Positions 1-13,108 of a DNA stretch of 64,000 nucleotides are shown here, in pieces. Below the pieces are notes generated by a model. That model was not told where the DNA came from and ran no database searches. It saw nothing but the letters and a program-made list of their open reading frames with translations. The stretch is from Oxyruncus cristatus (Eukaryota; Chordata; Aves; Passeriformes; Cotingidae), in the NCBI GenBank assembly GCA_013399855.1, contig VXAY01006827.1:615073-679072 (forward strand), read 5' to 3'. The translations under genes were made by a program, and so were the position numbers. Position 1 is the first letter of the stretch; the number at the start of each line of letters is the position of its first letter.

Positions 1-3000
1 ATCAGGTAAGCACAGGCATATTTGCACAGGAAAGAGGCAAAGTAGGTGGTGCCGACTTTGGAGGCATTAAATCGGGTTAGGAACAAACTCAGCAGAAATC
101 CCCATTTATTCCCTTTACTTCAGTGTAGATCTGGTTCCCACTGATCTCAGATAATGCAGGGGAACCCAGCTTAAGCTTAGCAGAGCATGTACTGAGCTTT
201 ACAGGACAAATTTCAAAGCTCACACCTCCAGAACCAGGCAGTCCTCAGTGCAGACATGGACCCTGGAGGCCAAATCCTTCTTTGGACTTTGCTCCTGGAT
301 GCTTCTGGACAGGGAAAACCAGTTTGGTGTGGTTGAGTCTGTGTCTCTGACAGAGTATGCAGCTCAACACAGCAGAGCAATGGGGTTCAGACAGCGAGCA
401 GGAGGGAGGGGATGTGTGCTTGTGTGCTCTGATGGGTGCTGAGCCACCCCGAGGTGTCCCCGTCATCCATCCCTGCCTGGCCATGGATGGAGCTACCTGG
501 CCCTAGCAGGGCTGTCTTGGGACTGATGCTCCAAGGGAAGGATGGCTTGAACGCTCAACCCACCTTGCAGATGATAACACTTTGAGGATGGCATGAAATC
601 TGTGCTCCTCATCCAGCTCAAATGATACTTCTTCGTCTCACATTCAGGAAAGAATTCTTCTCTCTCACATCTGCTGCCCACCTGGGATGCTGGAAATAAA
701 ACCACCCTTTTTCTCTGCCCTTTTCTGACCTTTGTTGTAGGAGAAGGATGGTGACTTCAAAGCAGAGAGGACTGGGGAAGCCTAAACTTAGGAAATACTA
801 AAAAATAAATTAAAAAAAGCTTTTTCTCTTCCCGAAGCCTAAACTGAAATGCTTTGCTGTTCTTTTTTGTTTTTTTTTGTTTTTTTTAAAGTTAGGCTGC
901 TGCTTTGTCCCAGATGGCTGTGAGCTGGCCACAAGGGCTGAACAACCTTTCGCAACGACTGCCCGGCACCAGGATGGAGCACGAGGAGGCAGTGGGCAGG
1001 CGGCTCTGCTCTGCATGAGCGCCCTGGTATCTGCTAAACACCCCTCTTATGGCTGAGGTCAAGGAGAGCTAGCAAAAACATTCTCCCTTCCTCAAGCCAG
1101 ATTTGCAACTGCTCTGCTCCGGGTTTGCCAAGCGCCATGGCAGCAAGAGCTGGCAAACCTTTCTCGAAAGGAAAGCTCCATGGGGCTGGATGAAGCTGAG
1201 AAAGGTCCTGAATCAATAAAGGTAGAAGAAAGCCACACCAGGGCAGTTACTTTAATGGAAATAAGCTGCTTGATTTTGCCCTTGAAAGTTTATGGCGTTT
1301 GAAACAATTGTAAACATGTCAGTGTACATGGATACGGTTTCTATAGCAGCACAGCAACAGTTAAGGGCTTGCTCCCAAACATACCCCAAAGGAAACTAAA
1401 AATAGTGTGTCTGTTGGATCAAAATCTGTATACATATTCGGGAAGACTTACAGAAACTAGGAGTTTGTGAGCCTCCATCACCTCTTTTATTTTTTTTTTT
1501 CCCTTTTTTTTCCCCTTTCTGAAGGAACTGGAAGGAGGGTGCTGGATTAAGCAACAGAGCACCCTCCCTGGGAGGGACATGCCCAGTGCTGGCACTTCCG
1601 TCCCCAGTCCTTCCCAGCCCGAACCAAGCCAGGAGGGTGTCATGTCCTCTCCCCACCCTGACACAAACAGACCTACCAGTTAGAGGTTGAAGAGATACCT
1701 CCTTTTCTCCGCTCTGCTCTGTCCTCATCGTTGCCTGGTAGCAAGCAATGCCTGCACGAGCCTGCTGCTCTGCCACTGCCTCTGCTGCAGCCTGGAAACC
1801 AGTACAGCTGCTGGTTTCCACCGGCAGCATAAAAAAAAAAAAAGCACGAGCACACACCGTGTACTCCTTCCCTTCTTCCACTGCAGCAGGGTTGCAAGGC
1901 AGGGTGGGAAGGGCAGCGGCCACGGGGTGTGGGTGCATACGAATTTAGGACTTGAAGTTTACTCTTGCCATTGAAACCGCATCTAAACAAGCTCAGGAAG
2001 ACGGATGCTCTGCGCAGCAGGACCCTGATGGGGTAGAAGTGCCCCCGCCTTGCTTGGCCAGCCTGGCCCAGGCACCCACATCCATTTCTAGGGTGGCTTT
2101 AGCCCACCAGTGCTGTCACTGGCAGCACGTGCTCTGGCAACCCAAGGTCGCCTTTGAAGCAGAGGGAACTGTGCTCATGTGGTTTGGCAGCAGGAAAAAG
2201 GCAGCGAATGGCCTTGCTGGGAAGGAGGGTGTGGGCTTCTCAAGAGGAGCATTCAGAAACACTCCTGTGGCTACATGGGAAGGGTTTGCAGTGACAACAT
2301 CCTTCTCACTGAGAATGCAAAAGTCCATCGCATTCCTAAGAGACTGTGTGATATGTGTCACAGTAAAATCCAAGATGTACAGCGGAGAAATCAGCCAAAA
2401 TATACGAAGATGCAGCATCCGAGAGCCAGCACTGAGAAATCTTACTAGATGAAAAGATCTTCAAAGTAGAGATAAGCACTCAGGACATGCCGTGGGTAAT
2501 CTTCTTCTCAAAGAACAGATCTTTACCCCTTTTTTTTCCATGCACTTTCACACTCAGGAAAATGCCAGTTATAAGGGTTAAATGAAGGAATATTTAAAAT
2601 CCTCCAAAGTGAAACCATCTCACATCTTCCATCTTTTTTTTTAAAAAAAAAAAAAGCACCAGTCATCTCATGACAAAGTACCAAAGATACAATGGCAGTT
2701 ACGTGTTCAACTACCCCACGGCGGTGGTGTTGTATCCAGTGCATCCTTCATAAATACAGCATCCCACCGATCCTCTCAGGAGAGCTGCAGGCACAGAGAG
2801 CATTACTCATGTCTCGTATCTTGAATGGCTCTACTCATGCTAAAATGATGCTGCTTTTACCACATAAAAGTTTTGTGCTTTTTGTTTTTTCATTAATTAC
2901 AAACAGGTGCCTTCCTGTGTTTTGAACAAGCATTTCATGCCGCAGCAGTTAATGAGTGACTGGCCCCTGCTAATAAAACCTGCAAGAGAGAATTTATTGT

Positions 3001-6000
3001 GGGCATTAGTTTGCAAAATAATACCTTAATGAAGAAACATTTCAGGGAAAGGCTTTGGGACTGTGGTCAGTATTGGGGAAATTGCTTGCTAGCAGTTTGA
3101 AATCATCACCCTCTTCAGCTTTCTGGGGACGGTAATTGGGATCTCTCAGATAAGAGCGACATATGGCATTTAATGTTGCTGCAGCATCTTTAACTACAAA
3201 GCAATAGCATCTCACTTCTCTGTCTGTTTTCATTCTGCAGAGCTCAAATTCTTGTGCTTTGACAAATGGTATCGCTGAAAGTTTTGTCTGTGTTCCTAGT
3301 AAAATGGGAATCACAAGCTGGAAACAGCACATTAAACCATAAGGAAGGAAAACCAAAGGAGCTGCATCACAGCGCCTAATAAACTTTGAGATCTGCCTGA
3401 GATTTTATGATTTTCCTACATTTCATCCTGGTTTAAGGCATATAAAGCACACTGCCAGCAAGGGCAGTACGTCCATGACATTGGCCTTGAAGGTATGGGA
3501 CAGGATCTGGCTCTGCTCCCTGTCCATGCAGCCCTACGCTTTGAGAGGTGGCTGGGGCATCACATGTCCTCCTGCCTTTTGCCTTGCCCTTCCAGCTGTC
3601 CTATCCACTGCCTTTAGGATATGACTGCCCCCAGCGTGACATGAATTTCTGTTTGTTTGGGGAAAACGGGCTCTGGGGCAAAAACACCCTTGGGCTGAAG
3701 CCTGGTTACGGCATCAGCTTTTTGTTTATGCAACAGAAGGTGTAACAATGACACCATTCCCAAGGCAACTGGGAAGATGGTGCCATGGCCTGACTTTACC
3801 TGGTCCTCCTTGCACATCGTCCCCTCTCTCCACTTCTGCTCTGCCAAAGAGGAAAGCTCTCCCCACCCCAAGACATCCAGAAGAAGGTCACGCCTCTGCT
3901 CAGCCAGGGTTAAACTGCAGTTTGGCTTCAATCTTACATTCCCAGCCACCTCCATGCAGACTACACCAGAGGAGAGCCCAGACACACTGTCTCCCAGCTG
4001 ATTTTACTCATGGGTTATTTAAAGCAGACATTGATAGCTCTGAAGTCGCAGCAGCTGAGCGTGGCCGCCAGTGGCTAATGAAGGTGAATGTCAGGAGTCA
4101 TCATCAAAGTGATTAGTATAATTAAACTGAGCTGTGAAATGCCAGAGCCAGCAGCAGAGAAGTCCCTCCAATGGGAGGTTTGCTTCATTGGATTGAAAAC
4201 TAGTTGCTTTCTTTGAATCTCCTGATGCAGTATCTAGTTTTCCTTTGGCTTTCCTTTGCATCAGCTCTCTTGCTCTGAGGCGGTTGCTGAGCACTACCTG
4301 CATCTTGGCACCTGCTTGTGCTGTGACCATGCACAAGCTGCTTCTTTTTTTTTATTATTTTTTTATTTTGGTCTCACTTCCCAAGCTGTAAAGCACAGAT
4401 GAAAACATTTAGCTGCCTACCTGACAAGGCTGATGTGCTGATTAATTAACATTTCTCAACTGCCTTGAAATTTGCCAAGTATTATTGCTACATAACAACT
4501 GTTGCTACGTAGGGAAAATTCCTGCCACCAGATTCAGGCGTGGACACCGCACCTACATTTCCTGGCCTTACAGAGGTCAAAGCCCGGCTTTGCTATGAGC
4601 GTGCATCCAAAAAAAAAATCCTCCTTTTGACCTCTCTGATGTTTTTCTCATGCTGCTTCTGCAGTTTTGTTATTCCCTTTGGTACGTCAGGCAGTACAAG
4701 GCAACACTGTCGGTTGCATCTGTGAGTCCCACCCCAAAGGAACACACCAAGGCCAGAGGTGGGCAGCAGCTGGTCTTGGCACGGCTGGGCTACACCAGAG
4801 CACAGCTCACTCCCATCGGGATTTGCTGGGCCATTGATGCTGGGTGGCCCAGAAGCAAGCCCGTCTTCCTGGGTGATCAGCTGTACCCAGAAACAGTCTT
4901 AACACCCAGCCCTGACAAACTGCGTGGCTCCTGCTGTGGAGGCAGTGAAGCAAGGGTGGGTCTGCCAAGCTCTGCGGGCTGTGATACCACACCTTAGTGT
5001 CTGCGTGACTCACGAGGCGCTCCACGACTGTTTCATTCCTCTTCCCCTTTTGCACAACTGGGCCAGGAGGTTTTAAAAACCAACACGTTTCCCCCTCCAT
5101 TTTCTAGTTTTCCTGCTGGGAAAGCCTTGTTTCCCATGGCTGTGAATCTTGGCTTGGTGGGCATCGCACTGGTCACTCCCACCAAGGAGCACCAGCGTTG
5201 CCAGCACCAAGGAAGCGGGTCAGCTTGGGTTACACCAGTGTCACTCAGACCATCATCAAGACTCAAAGACAACACGTATCTTAATAAATTAAGTGTGTCA
5301 TCGGTGGCCTCCCGATCCTGAGTCCAAATGTACTACTGCTGTCAGTGCCTGCTGCAGCCCCAGATGAGGTGGTCCCATCCAAACTGCCTCCTCTGAGTGG
5401 TCCCCACCTCACACAAATTCCTAACAGTGCCTGGGCAGTGCTTGAGCTCATTGGCCTGCTCCAAAATGGTGCTGAGGCTCTGGAATGGGTTATTTTATTG
5501 TCACAGACACAGACAAGATGTATTAGGGGCCGTTTATCACCAAGCCATTAGAACCCATTGTGATGGGATCCTGACAAAGACCACCAATGTTGGGTTGAAT
5601 GGTGTCACATCTTCCTCAGGATGATGCCAGATGCAATGGAGCCATCAGAGGCCTGGCTGGTGGGCAGGCAGGGCTAAGAATTTGCCAGGAGGGTGGGATG
5701 TTCACTCCTGCTAGTGAGCCTGTGCTTTCACAGCTCTGATTCATGCTGGGTTGCAGCAGGCTGCTATATTCCAAGCCTGCAGACATCAACCTGGGAGGTA
5801 ATATTCTGGGTACTATTCAGAACAAGGCTTTTTCCTCAACAATACCCCAGTGATTTCCTTCAGGCGAGCCTGAGCAAAACTCGGGGGCTGAAGGAAGGAA
5901 ATTTTCCCAGGTGATAGGAAAAGATCATGCCAAATGAAGCTGAGTGACAGTAAATGGACATTAAAGTGCATCATCAGGAAATGTTTTGATCTTTTAGGTG

Positions 6001-7149
6001 AAAGCAAGGGGATTTGGCATCAGTCCTATCAGTCCAGGAACGAAAAATGGTGATGAATGGCCAAGTCTTGACTCCAAAATCCAGCAGTGACCTTAAAAGC
6101 AAAGAGAAATCCCAAACCAGTGGTAGTATCCAGATACAGACCCCAAGAAAGGGGCAAACACAACATGTATTGGCTGGTCTAGAGAAGAAAGACCAAGAGT
6201 TGCTGCCAGACCAGTCCCATAGGACCCCTAAATTGAATGGGGAAAAATGAGAGATTTGAAATGCTTGGCATACAACCCTTGAAGCCCAATGCCCAACGCC
6301 TCTATGGTTGGTAGGAGCCTTTCAGTTCCTCTCCCAAAGATGTTACCCACGTCACTGGTGGTGTCAGGGCCTCCATTCCGATGCTGCTGGAGATGCCCAG
6401 AGGAGACCTGGTAGGTCCAGTCACAGCCAGGCCGTCGTGGGACTCAGTGAAGTCACCTCTCAACACTCAAAATGGGTTGAAGGTGTCTATGCTAGCCTGG
6501 CCCTTGAGAGGCTTTTAATCAGGTCCTGCAAATCTCCCTTGAGCAAACCTTGTTTCGATAGAGCCCGTGGTGGCCTCCTTCCCTTTAGCTTCTTCCTTGG
6601 ACTGCCAGACTCCAACCATCCAGAAAACACTGTGTTAATCATACTGTTCGAGTGGGAAAGCCATGGAAAGAGTATTACTCTGTTACCACGCAGCCAGCTC
6701 ATGTGGCTTAAATCATAGCTACAATGAACAGGCCTTCTGGCATATGAGTTCCCAGGCAGAAAGCAGAGGATTTTTTTCCATGACACGCAGAGGGAGAGAA
6801 AAAAAAAAAAAAAAAGCTTTGGCTGCCTATATTGAATTAAGCAAAAATATATATACATCTCTGGTTTTGTGTGTTTTCACGGCATTCGAGGACTCAAAAT
6901 CTGCTTTATTTCTTTGACCAACCCTTGATTAGACAGCGTGGACTTAGACATAGCATACACTGATCTCTAAGCGGTAAATTGGCAAGGTGACAGTGGCTGC
7001 TCCTCTCAAAGGAGGGTATGAGATGAAAGGCTGAAACATCTGGATGGATGTGGGTGCTATGGGTGCCCCCACTGCTTGCCAGTCCTTTTAAAATATGGGT
7101 AAAGTACCATCTCAGCATGTCCATCGCTCATTCTCCTGTGCTGGTTCTA

Positions 7150-7240
7150 ATGCTCATGATGTTCTGGGCCAAGCCCCTTCATTTTTCTCTGCCTCAGTTT
7201 CCTCATAAGTAAAAGGGGCTGTGGAGGTCGCCTATGAACG
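7150..7240 (+). repeat. MIR-type SINE fragment (degraded)
   Basis: The stretch around 7165-7217 reads like the MIR core: a 'gggccaag...ccttcatttttctctgcctcag' type start, then tttcctcat and a short (g)taaaagggg. This matches the consensus logic 'gggcaagtcacttaacctctctgagcctcagtttcctcatctgtaaaatgggg'-like phrase by phrase. The element is old and its ends cannot be placed exactly. RepeatMasker would confirm it. Confidence 0.5.
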
Positions 7241-10200
7241 GGACGCATCCTACGGGTGCTGGGAGTACTCACATGCTGATGTCTATGTACAGAATTTCTT
7301 ATTACTTCACCCTCCAGACTGATACAACAGCTCTAACGAGCGACACATGGTGTTTTCATTCCACCTAATGGAAGGCATTTAAACATGCCTTGCTAAACTA
7401 ACACCTGCCTCCTCCATTTTTCTGGTTGTGTTGTGGGTTGGGTGAGGGGGAGATGCTATGCTGTCCTCTTCTGTGGGAAAATGCATGGGGCTGGTGTCCT
7501 TCCAGATGACAGCTTCAGAGAGCATGCCTTAGAACAAAAGAAAAAGAAGAGGGGAAAAAAAAAAGACTTTGATTTTGGGAGTGAGTGTCTGGAAAAGCTG
7601 AGATGTATGTTTGCATGGTCCATGAGAGGACCACTGCGATGTTGAGCAGCAGCCAAGAACTTTCTCTCATCTGAAAAACCCCAGAGATGCACCTGGGAGG
7701 TGCTGGTGGAGGGCTTACTGCACCTAGTAGGGTACAGTTGGTGGAGAAATCCCTGCAAATGGTGACAAACTTTCCCTCTAGACCCACATTCCAGGAAGAG
7801 CAATGAAATACATACCAGAGTCCACGGGGTGCAACTCCATCCCCACTGAAGTGACAGTGGGAGGCTTTATGGTCTGCTTAAGTTCTTCTTTTGCAGTTTT
7901 CTTGAAAGGGAGGTCCTCTGAAAGGACTGCAGTTTTTGCCCCATATCATTAATTAATGTACGTCAGGGGGATTCATATGTGTCCATCCAGGGTGGCCAAC
8001 TGCTCTGCAACTGTCAGCAGCATCCTCGCTGAACACCGTGCTGGTACAGCCGCTCCATCCCTCCTTCCTCTCTGCTGTTATGAAGTGCCCTTGATTTTAC
8101 AGCTCTGCAAATACACTTTGAGAGGGTAGATGTTTGCTTATTAACTTAAAGCAAATTACATTTCTAAGAACTGGTGGAAGAACGTAATTTAATTGGCGTA
8201 CACGATCATCCTGATTGATTGTGGATGATTACACAGCCACCCCTTTGCTCTGCCTAAGTGGAGTGCAGGTGCAAGTGCACACCACTGGGCATCGGAAAGA
8301 AGGGATCAGCTGCCAGGCTCAGGGTGCTTCAATTTTTCTGCCATGATTTGATGTTGAGCCCTTGATGAACCAAAGTCTGAGTTTGTAACGAGTCGAAAGA
8401 ATTAGCACTCTCCTTTCGAAGAACCCAAAACCCAACGATCAGGCCGATGTCTGTGCTCTGGGTGACAGCGTCATGCCTTGTGTTTGACAAGCTCTGACCT
8501 CGTGTCCATCAGAGCTACATATCAATCTCCTTAACCCTTCCAAGAAGGAATTCAGTATTGACTTGTAATCTCAAATATTTTCACGCGACTGACTAATGAC
8601 TTAATCACAGCTCGTGGCACTGAGCCACAGTGATTCCCCACGCAGGCATGAATTGCAGCATGTCATGGCACCAGCACCTGCCCAGCACCCTGTCATCATG
8701 CTCAGTCCCAGCAGCATCAGTCCCTGATGAAGTTTGCTTCAGTATAGGTTTGAACCCCTTTGGATCTCATAGGATGGGTGAGAAAGGTGATGTGAGCTTC
8801 TGTTTTGCAACCTGGGGAGGCAGCTGGTTCAGACAGGCATGAGGACACCCCTTGGGGACATGATTTCTCTTCCAGGAAGGAGGGGCTTCTCTGAGGTTTT
8901 TGGGAGGACTTGGTGAAGTATCCTGGCAGGTTGAACTTGGCAGCCCAGGTCTAGAAGATGATCTAGGCATGGCCAGGAGATGCACTGAAGAGTTTTGGAC
9001 CGGCCATGTGCTTTTGGGGTCACAGACAGTTTAACAGCATGGCCCTGAGCCCAGCCAAGCCACTCTGGGTCGGGATTGTTTTATTTAAGAAAAAAGACAG
9101 GAGCAGTGAGGTGTGAATCAACTGTTGCTATTGGGGCCATATCCACAGAAACCTGACCAAGAGCCTTCACTATTTCTTCATCACTGCATTGAGATCACAG
9201 GACCGTACGTGTTCTGATGGGAGCATTAGAGAGGACCGTGTGTCATTTTGTTTTGCATCTGACTCAGAGAGCCTGTTCGACACGAACACTGGAACAGTAT
9301 GTGGCTGTCAGAAAGCAGAAAATAGTCATTTAAATATCAAAGATGATTTCGGAGCTCCACTTTGCTGAGTTGCATCTCCAAGTTTCAGTGTTGGGAGGGA
9401 AAAAATGGTGTGAAACGAGGTGCATCAGGGAAGGTGATGTTCTGCCTACCTACTCTCCCTTCTCCAGCTAATCATCTGTGGCGCTGGGTCACCTCAGGCC
9501 AGCTTGACTCCCCCAAAAGATTGAGTCTTTTATGTTTCAGCTCCCTGCTGTCTCTCCGTGGAGTGGTACAAGCTTATGGTACTAGGGGACATGGCAGGAT
9601 CAGAGGGAAAACCAGCCTCCAGGCTTCCTGCCAGCAAGAAGCTCAGTTCTGAAGCCCAGTTTTTAGCACCAGCTTCTCCAGACCTCTGGGCATGTCGTAG
9701 AAGACTGTAAGCCTTGAGTGGTGATTGCTCCTTTTCCGTAGCAAGGGACATGTGTGACATATAAGGAAATACCAAATGCAGTCACCAACTCAGCTGTTTC
9801 CTTTTTCTTTTATTTTATTTCTTTTTTTTTTGTTTTAAAGTAGGGAAATAAAAGCTTTCTGAAAACTGTTTCTACTACAAGAGGAATGCTTTGTATTGCT
9901 GATTTGTCTCTTAAGCTTCCTCTGAAAGTCTTTGAGAAAGAAATGAACCCTGAGGCAGGATAGAGAGGGAAAAGGGAACTGGGAGCAGGGCTGAGCCAAG
10001 GGGTTGTGCAAAGAATAAACTGCTTGCATGGATATAAGAAGAGATGGGGCCAATTCATGAAACAGAAGTCCATCACGAAGGTGTTAATTTAGAGTTAAAT
10101 AACAGATGGTCAGCAATGGGACGCAAGCTCTGGTCCTGCTGTGGGTGCTGTGGATAATCTGTCAGGACAGGACCAGGCTCAGAACTGTCATCACTGGCAC

Positions 10201-10639
10201 CCAGGACTTGTCCTAGAGACAGCAGGGACAAGGCTGCAGCAGGGATGCTGAAACACTGGAAATCTCTCATTGTCATTTCATCTTCTGCAGGAGGGTGGCA
10301 TGGTCAGAGAAAAGCAGGGAGGAGCCACCCAGGAGTCAAAGCGATAAACCCATCAGATACTACAGAAGAGCACAGTGTGTGCCAGCAGACTGGTGTAGCT
10401 CCTCGGAGCTGAATAGGACCCCATTCAACGTGGCAAGACAGACTATTTGTTGTGACAGGATGTGAATGTCAGGGGCAAGGCTCTGTAGTGTGAATGCCAA
10501 GCTCATTCTCTTCCCAAACTCAAGCTCTTCCCAGGCTTTCTTCAACATAGCCTATGTCTGCTTCTACCAGCTCTACCCAATTCCTATATGGTTTAGTACA
10601 GTGAGCATGGGATGGCAGCATGAGGTCTTCCGTAATCTA

Positions 10640-10800
10640 GCCCCAGTGTGCCTCAGGCATAATATTCACGTCTCCACGCCTCAGTTTCCCCTAGTAAATT
10701 GGATAATAATGAGATCTATTACCACTGTCATATTACATCACATGTGTGGCAAGCGATTCATTACACGTAAAGCTCTGAGCATGTCAGGCAGCACACAGGG
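10640..10800 (+). repeat. MIR-type SINE fragment (degraded)
   Basis: The segment contains the MIR landmarks in order: cctcagtttccc (10679-10690), a degraded taaa-tggataataat block (about 10695-10709), a central region of tri- and tetranucleotide AT/GC mix, and an acgtaaagctctgagca block (about 10765-10781) like the 'gtaaagcgctttgaga' part of the consensus. Order and spacing match the family, so this is a better copy than the one near 7.2 kb. It is plus-strand and ancient. Confidence 0.55.
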
Positions 10801-12146
10801 GTCAGGCAGCAGCGGGCTCATCCCAGCGTCATGCCTGCCTGTGACTGTGGTGGCTTTCCACCTATGCCTCACCTTCTTCCCCATCCCATTTGCCTCAGCT
10901 TTTGCCCGCCATGCCAGGAAAGGAAGTGCCTGATCCCTGGGATGAGAGATATGACTTCCACCCAGGAGGGACTCAGCAGGCTTTTGGTGTCAGAGCCAGT
11001 GCCAGGAACTTCTCCACCCATGCCTCCGCACTGCTGTCACCCGCCACCCATCTTCCACGTGCCTGCACATGTGCTCCTTACTCCCTGGTGGCTGAGTCCC
11101 ATGGGAAACAATACCTCCAGCAGCTCTGGGGAGATGTGGGCTGTGCTCCTGCTCAAGGGTGAGGGTATGACTTGCCCTGTAGTGAAGGGTTTGGGGGTGC
11201 CGGTATCGGCAGCTCAGCAAAGAGGAGGTTAAAGGAGGCATCTGTCAGAGGGCTGTAAATATATGGATTGGAAATACAGCAGAGATAATGGGCTGTAGAG
11301 TGCAGAGAACAAAGCTACAGCAAATCCAAAGGCCAACCAATAAACACTCCCTGGAGAGCTCAGTTTTTACACCAGGCTTTGCTTGAATCAGTCACCAAAA
11401 GCAGGAGTGCGTGGATTTACCACCGGGACTATTTTTATCTCAGGTGTCAATGCTTCTTCAAAAGAAATACTGCCTTTGAGGCAAAAGCTATTTTTGGGAT
11501 GTGCAGGGTTATGCCAGAGGTCAGGAGGGATGGTCACCCTGACCCTTTTGTTCTCATAATCTGGGAGCTGTAAGTTATATCTCTTAATCTCTCCTTAAAA
11601 ATCCCAGGGCCAATGAAACTCAGATAAATGACTAGTAGAGCCCGGTATCACTAATATTCCTAACCCTGGATAATTCAGGGCTCATGGTATGATGGCTATG
11701 GAAGCATGTCCGTTGGCTTTGTGAGTTGTGCTGGAGCAGGACCATGTTGTTTTCTGAGTGATGTGGTGATAAAAGCTCCCATTTTCCTTAAAAGTCTGTT
11801 TCTCACTATGTACATGAAAAAAGAAGTTTGAAGACCACATCCAGGCTGTGTTTTCTCTTGAGCTATGGAAAACACAGAACAAAATCAATTAATACAGTCT
11901 TTCTATACATGGCTAGAAGTTTCTTTGAATTGAAAGAGTATTTCAAGGTATATATTTCAACAATATGTTTTGTCCAGACAAATACTCTTGGAGAACCACA
12001 ACAATAGTCATCATTGGCAGTACTGCTGGAGCAGCCCGTGATACAGAGCAATCTTCTTGCCTTGCTTGAAGTAGGTTTTTATATATTTATTTAAGCCCCC
12101 ATACACACACAGCAAGACATATCTGGGAGGCTTGTGGCAACATTAG

Positions 12147-12311
12147 CTCTGTATATACATGTCTGTGTGTATAGACACATATACAGATACATGTGTATAT
12201 ATACATGTATAAGTTTTTATACACATATACATATGTACATACACATATGCATGTACCTACACAAATCCATAAGTATACATATGTGAATATATATACACAC
12301 ATGTGTGCACA
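12147..12311. repeat. AT/GT-rich microsatellite (tatacata/gtgtat family)
   Basis: This is an imperfect run of alternating pyrimidine-purine units (tatacatg, tgtgtata, acacatatac, atatatatac) that ends in cacacacacag directly against the CR1 3' end. The alternating composition and lack of any conserved frame mark it as simple repeat. The open frames through it, rich in Tyr, Cys and Val, are artefacts. Confidence 0.8.
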
Positions 12312-12919
12312 CACAGAATCATAGAACCATAGAATGTTAAAGGGTTGGAATGGACTTAAAGTCCCAATCCCCCCTCTGCCATGGGCAGGGACACATCCCA
12401 GTGGACCAGGTTGCTCAAGGCCTTATCCAACCTGGCTTTGAACATTTTCAGGGATGGAGCAACCCTCCCTGGGCAACCTGTTTCAGCGTCTCACCACACT
12501 CAGAGTAAAAAATTTCTGCCTAATATCTAACCTAAATTCCCCCTCTTTCAGTTTGTGCCCATTACTCCTTGTCCTATCACTACAGTTCCTCATGAAGAAT
12601 CCTCTGGCTTCCCAGTAGGTCGCCTTCAGACACTGGAAGGTTTCTACGAGGTCTCCATGCGACCTTCCCTTCTCCAGGCTGAACAGCCCCAACTTTCTTC
12701 ACAGGGGAGAGGTGCTTCAATGCTCTTATCAACTTCGTGGCCCTTCTGGACTTGCTCCAGCAGTTCCATGTCCTTCCTGTGTTTGGGACCCCAGAACTGG
12801 ATGCAGCACTCCAGAGGGTCTCACAAGAGAAGAGTAGAGGGGGAGAATCACCTCCTCCTACCTGCTGGCCACGCTCCTTCGGATGCAGCCCAGGGTTCAG
12901 TTGCTTTCCGGGCAGCAAA
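12312..12919 (-). mobile_element. CR1 non-LTR retrotransposon, 5'-truncated
   Basis: This is a clear CR1 (chicken repeat 1) LINE copy inserted on the minus strand. Its 3' end is at the left. The plus strand opens with agaatcatagaaccatagaat, the reverse complement of the diagnostic ATTCTRTG-type 3' octamer tail. It continues through hallmark CR1 phrases: ggttgctcaaggcc, a 'ccaacctggctttgaaca' block, ccctgggcaacctgtt, 'cttctccaggctgaacagc', 'cagttccatgtccttcctgt' and ggatgcagcccagggtt. The homologous part ends near 12919, giving about 600 bp of 3' portion and the usual 5' truncation. No intact reverse transcriptase frame remains. CR1 is the dominant LINE of birds and other sauropsids, which supports the taxonomic call. 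Confidence 0.93.
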
Positions 12920-12939
12920 GTACATAAAAGTACAGATAC

Positions 12940-13108
12940 CTACACAAGGGTGTGTCTGGCTCTGTGGGGACACACACACGAATGTGTGGATCTGTGGGGA
13001 GACACAGGGGTGTGGATCTGTGGGGACACCACAGGAGTATGGATCTGTGAGGACACACACGCATGGGTGGGTGGGTCTGTGGGACACACACGCATGGAAT
13101 GTGTGGCT
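12940..13108. repeat. minisatellite, ~26-32 bp unit, running into the assembly gap
   Basis: At least five imperfect tandem copies begin with tctgtggggaca-type sequence at about 12961, 12991, 13017, 13044 and 13076. Each is followed by a (g)acacacacgcatgg/gtgtgga-like tail. Unit length varies from about 26 to 32 bp. The array is cut by the N run, so its true length is unknown. It was probably the reason the assembly broke. Confidence 0.85.

Larger units (their letters stand above)
1..12146. other. upstream intergenic region without a recognisable gene
   Basis: No open frame here looks like a known protein or has exon-like borders. The frames present are short, lie in mixed composition and often run through poly-A/T tracts. 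The stretch holds scattered homopolymers (for example near 875, 1490, 1830 and 6800), two MIR-like SINEs (listed separately) and a few AT-rich, homeodomain-site-like blocks that could be conserved non-coding elements (see findings). It lies 5' of PELI1. From memory, mammals also have a large gene-poor interval on this side of the gene. A distal enhancer or lncRNA cannot be excluded by reading alone. Confidence 0.5.

Noticed and set aside
1396..1938. 180-codon minus-strand frame
   Set aside because: It has mixed composition, includes a Lys-rich run from poly-T/C tracts and a Phe run from poly-A, and resembles no family. It looks like chance.
1952..2452. 166-codon plus-strand frame
   Set aside because: No domain, no homology that I recognise and no exon-like borders; probably chance in a GC-balanced region.
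12087..12314. Cys/Tyr/Val-rich minus-strand frame
   Set aside because: It is a translation of the tatacata/gtgtat microsatellite.
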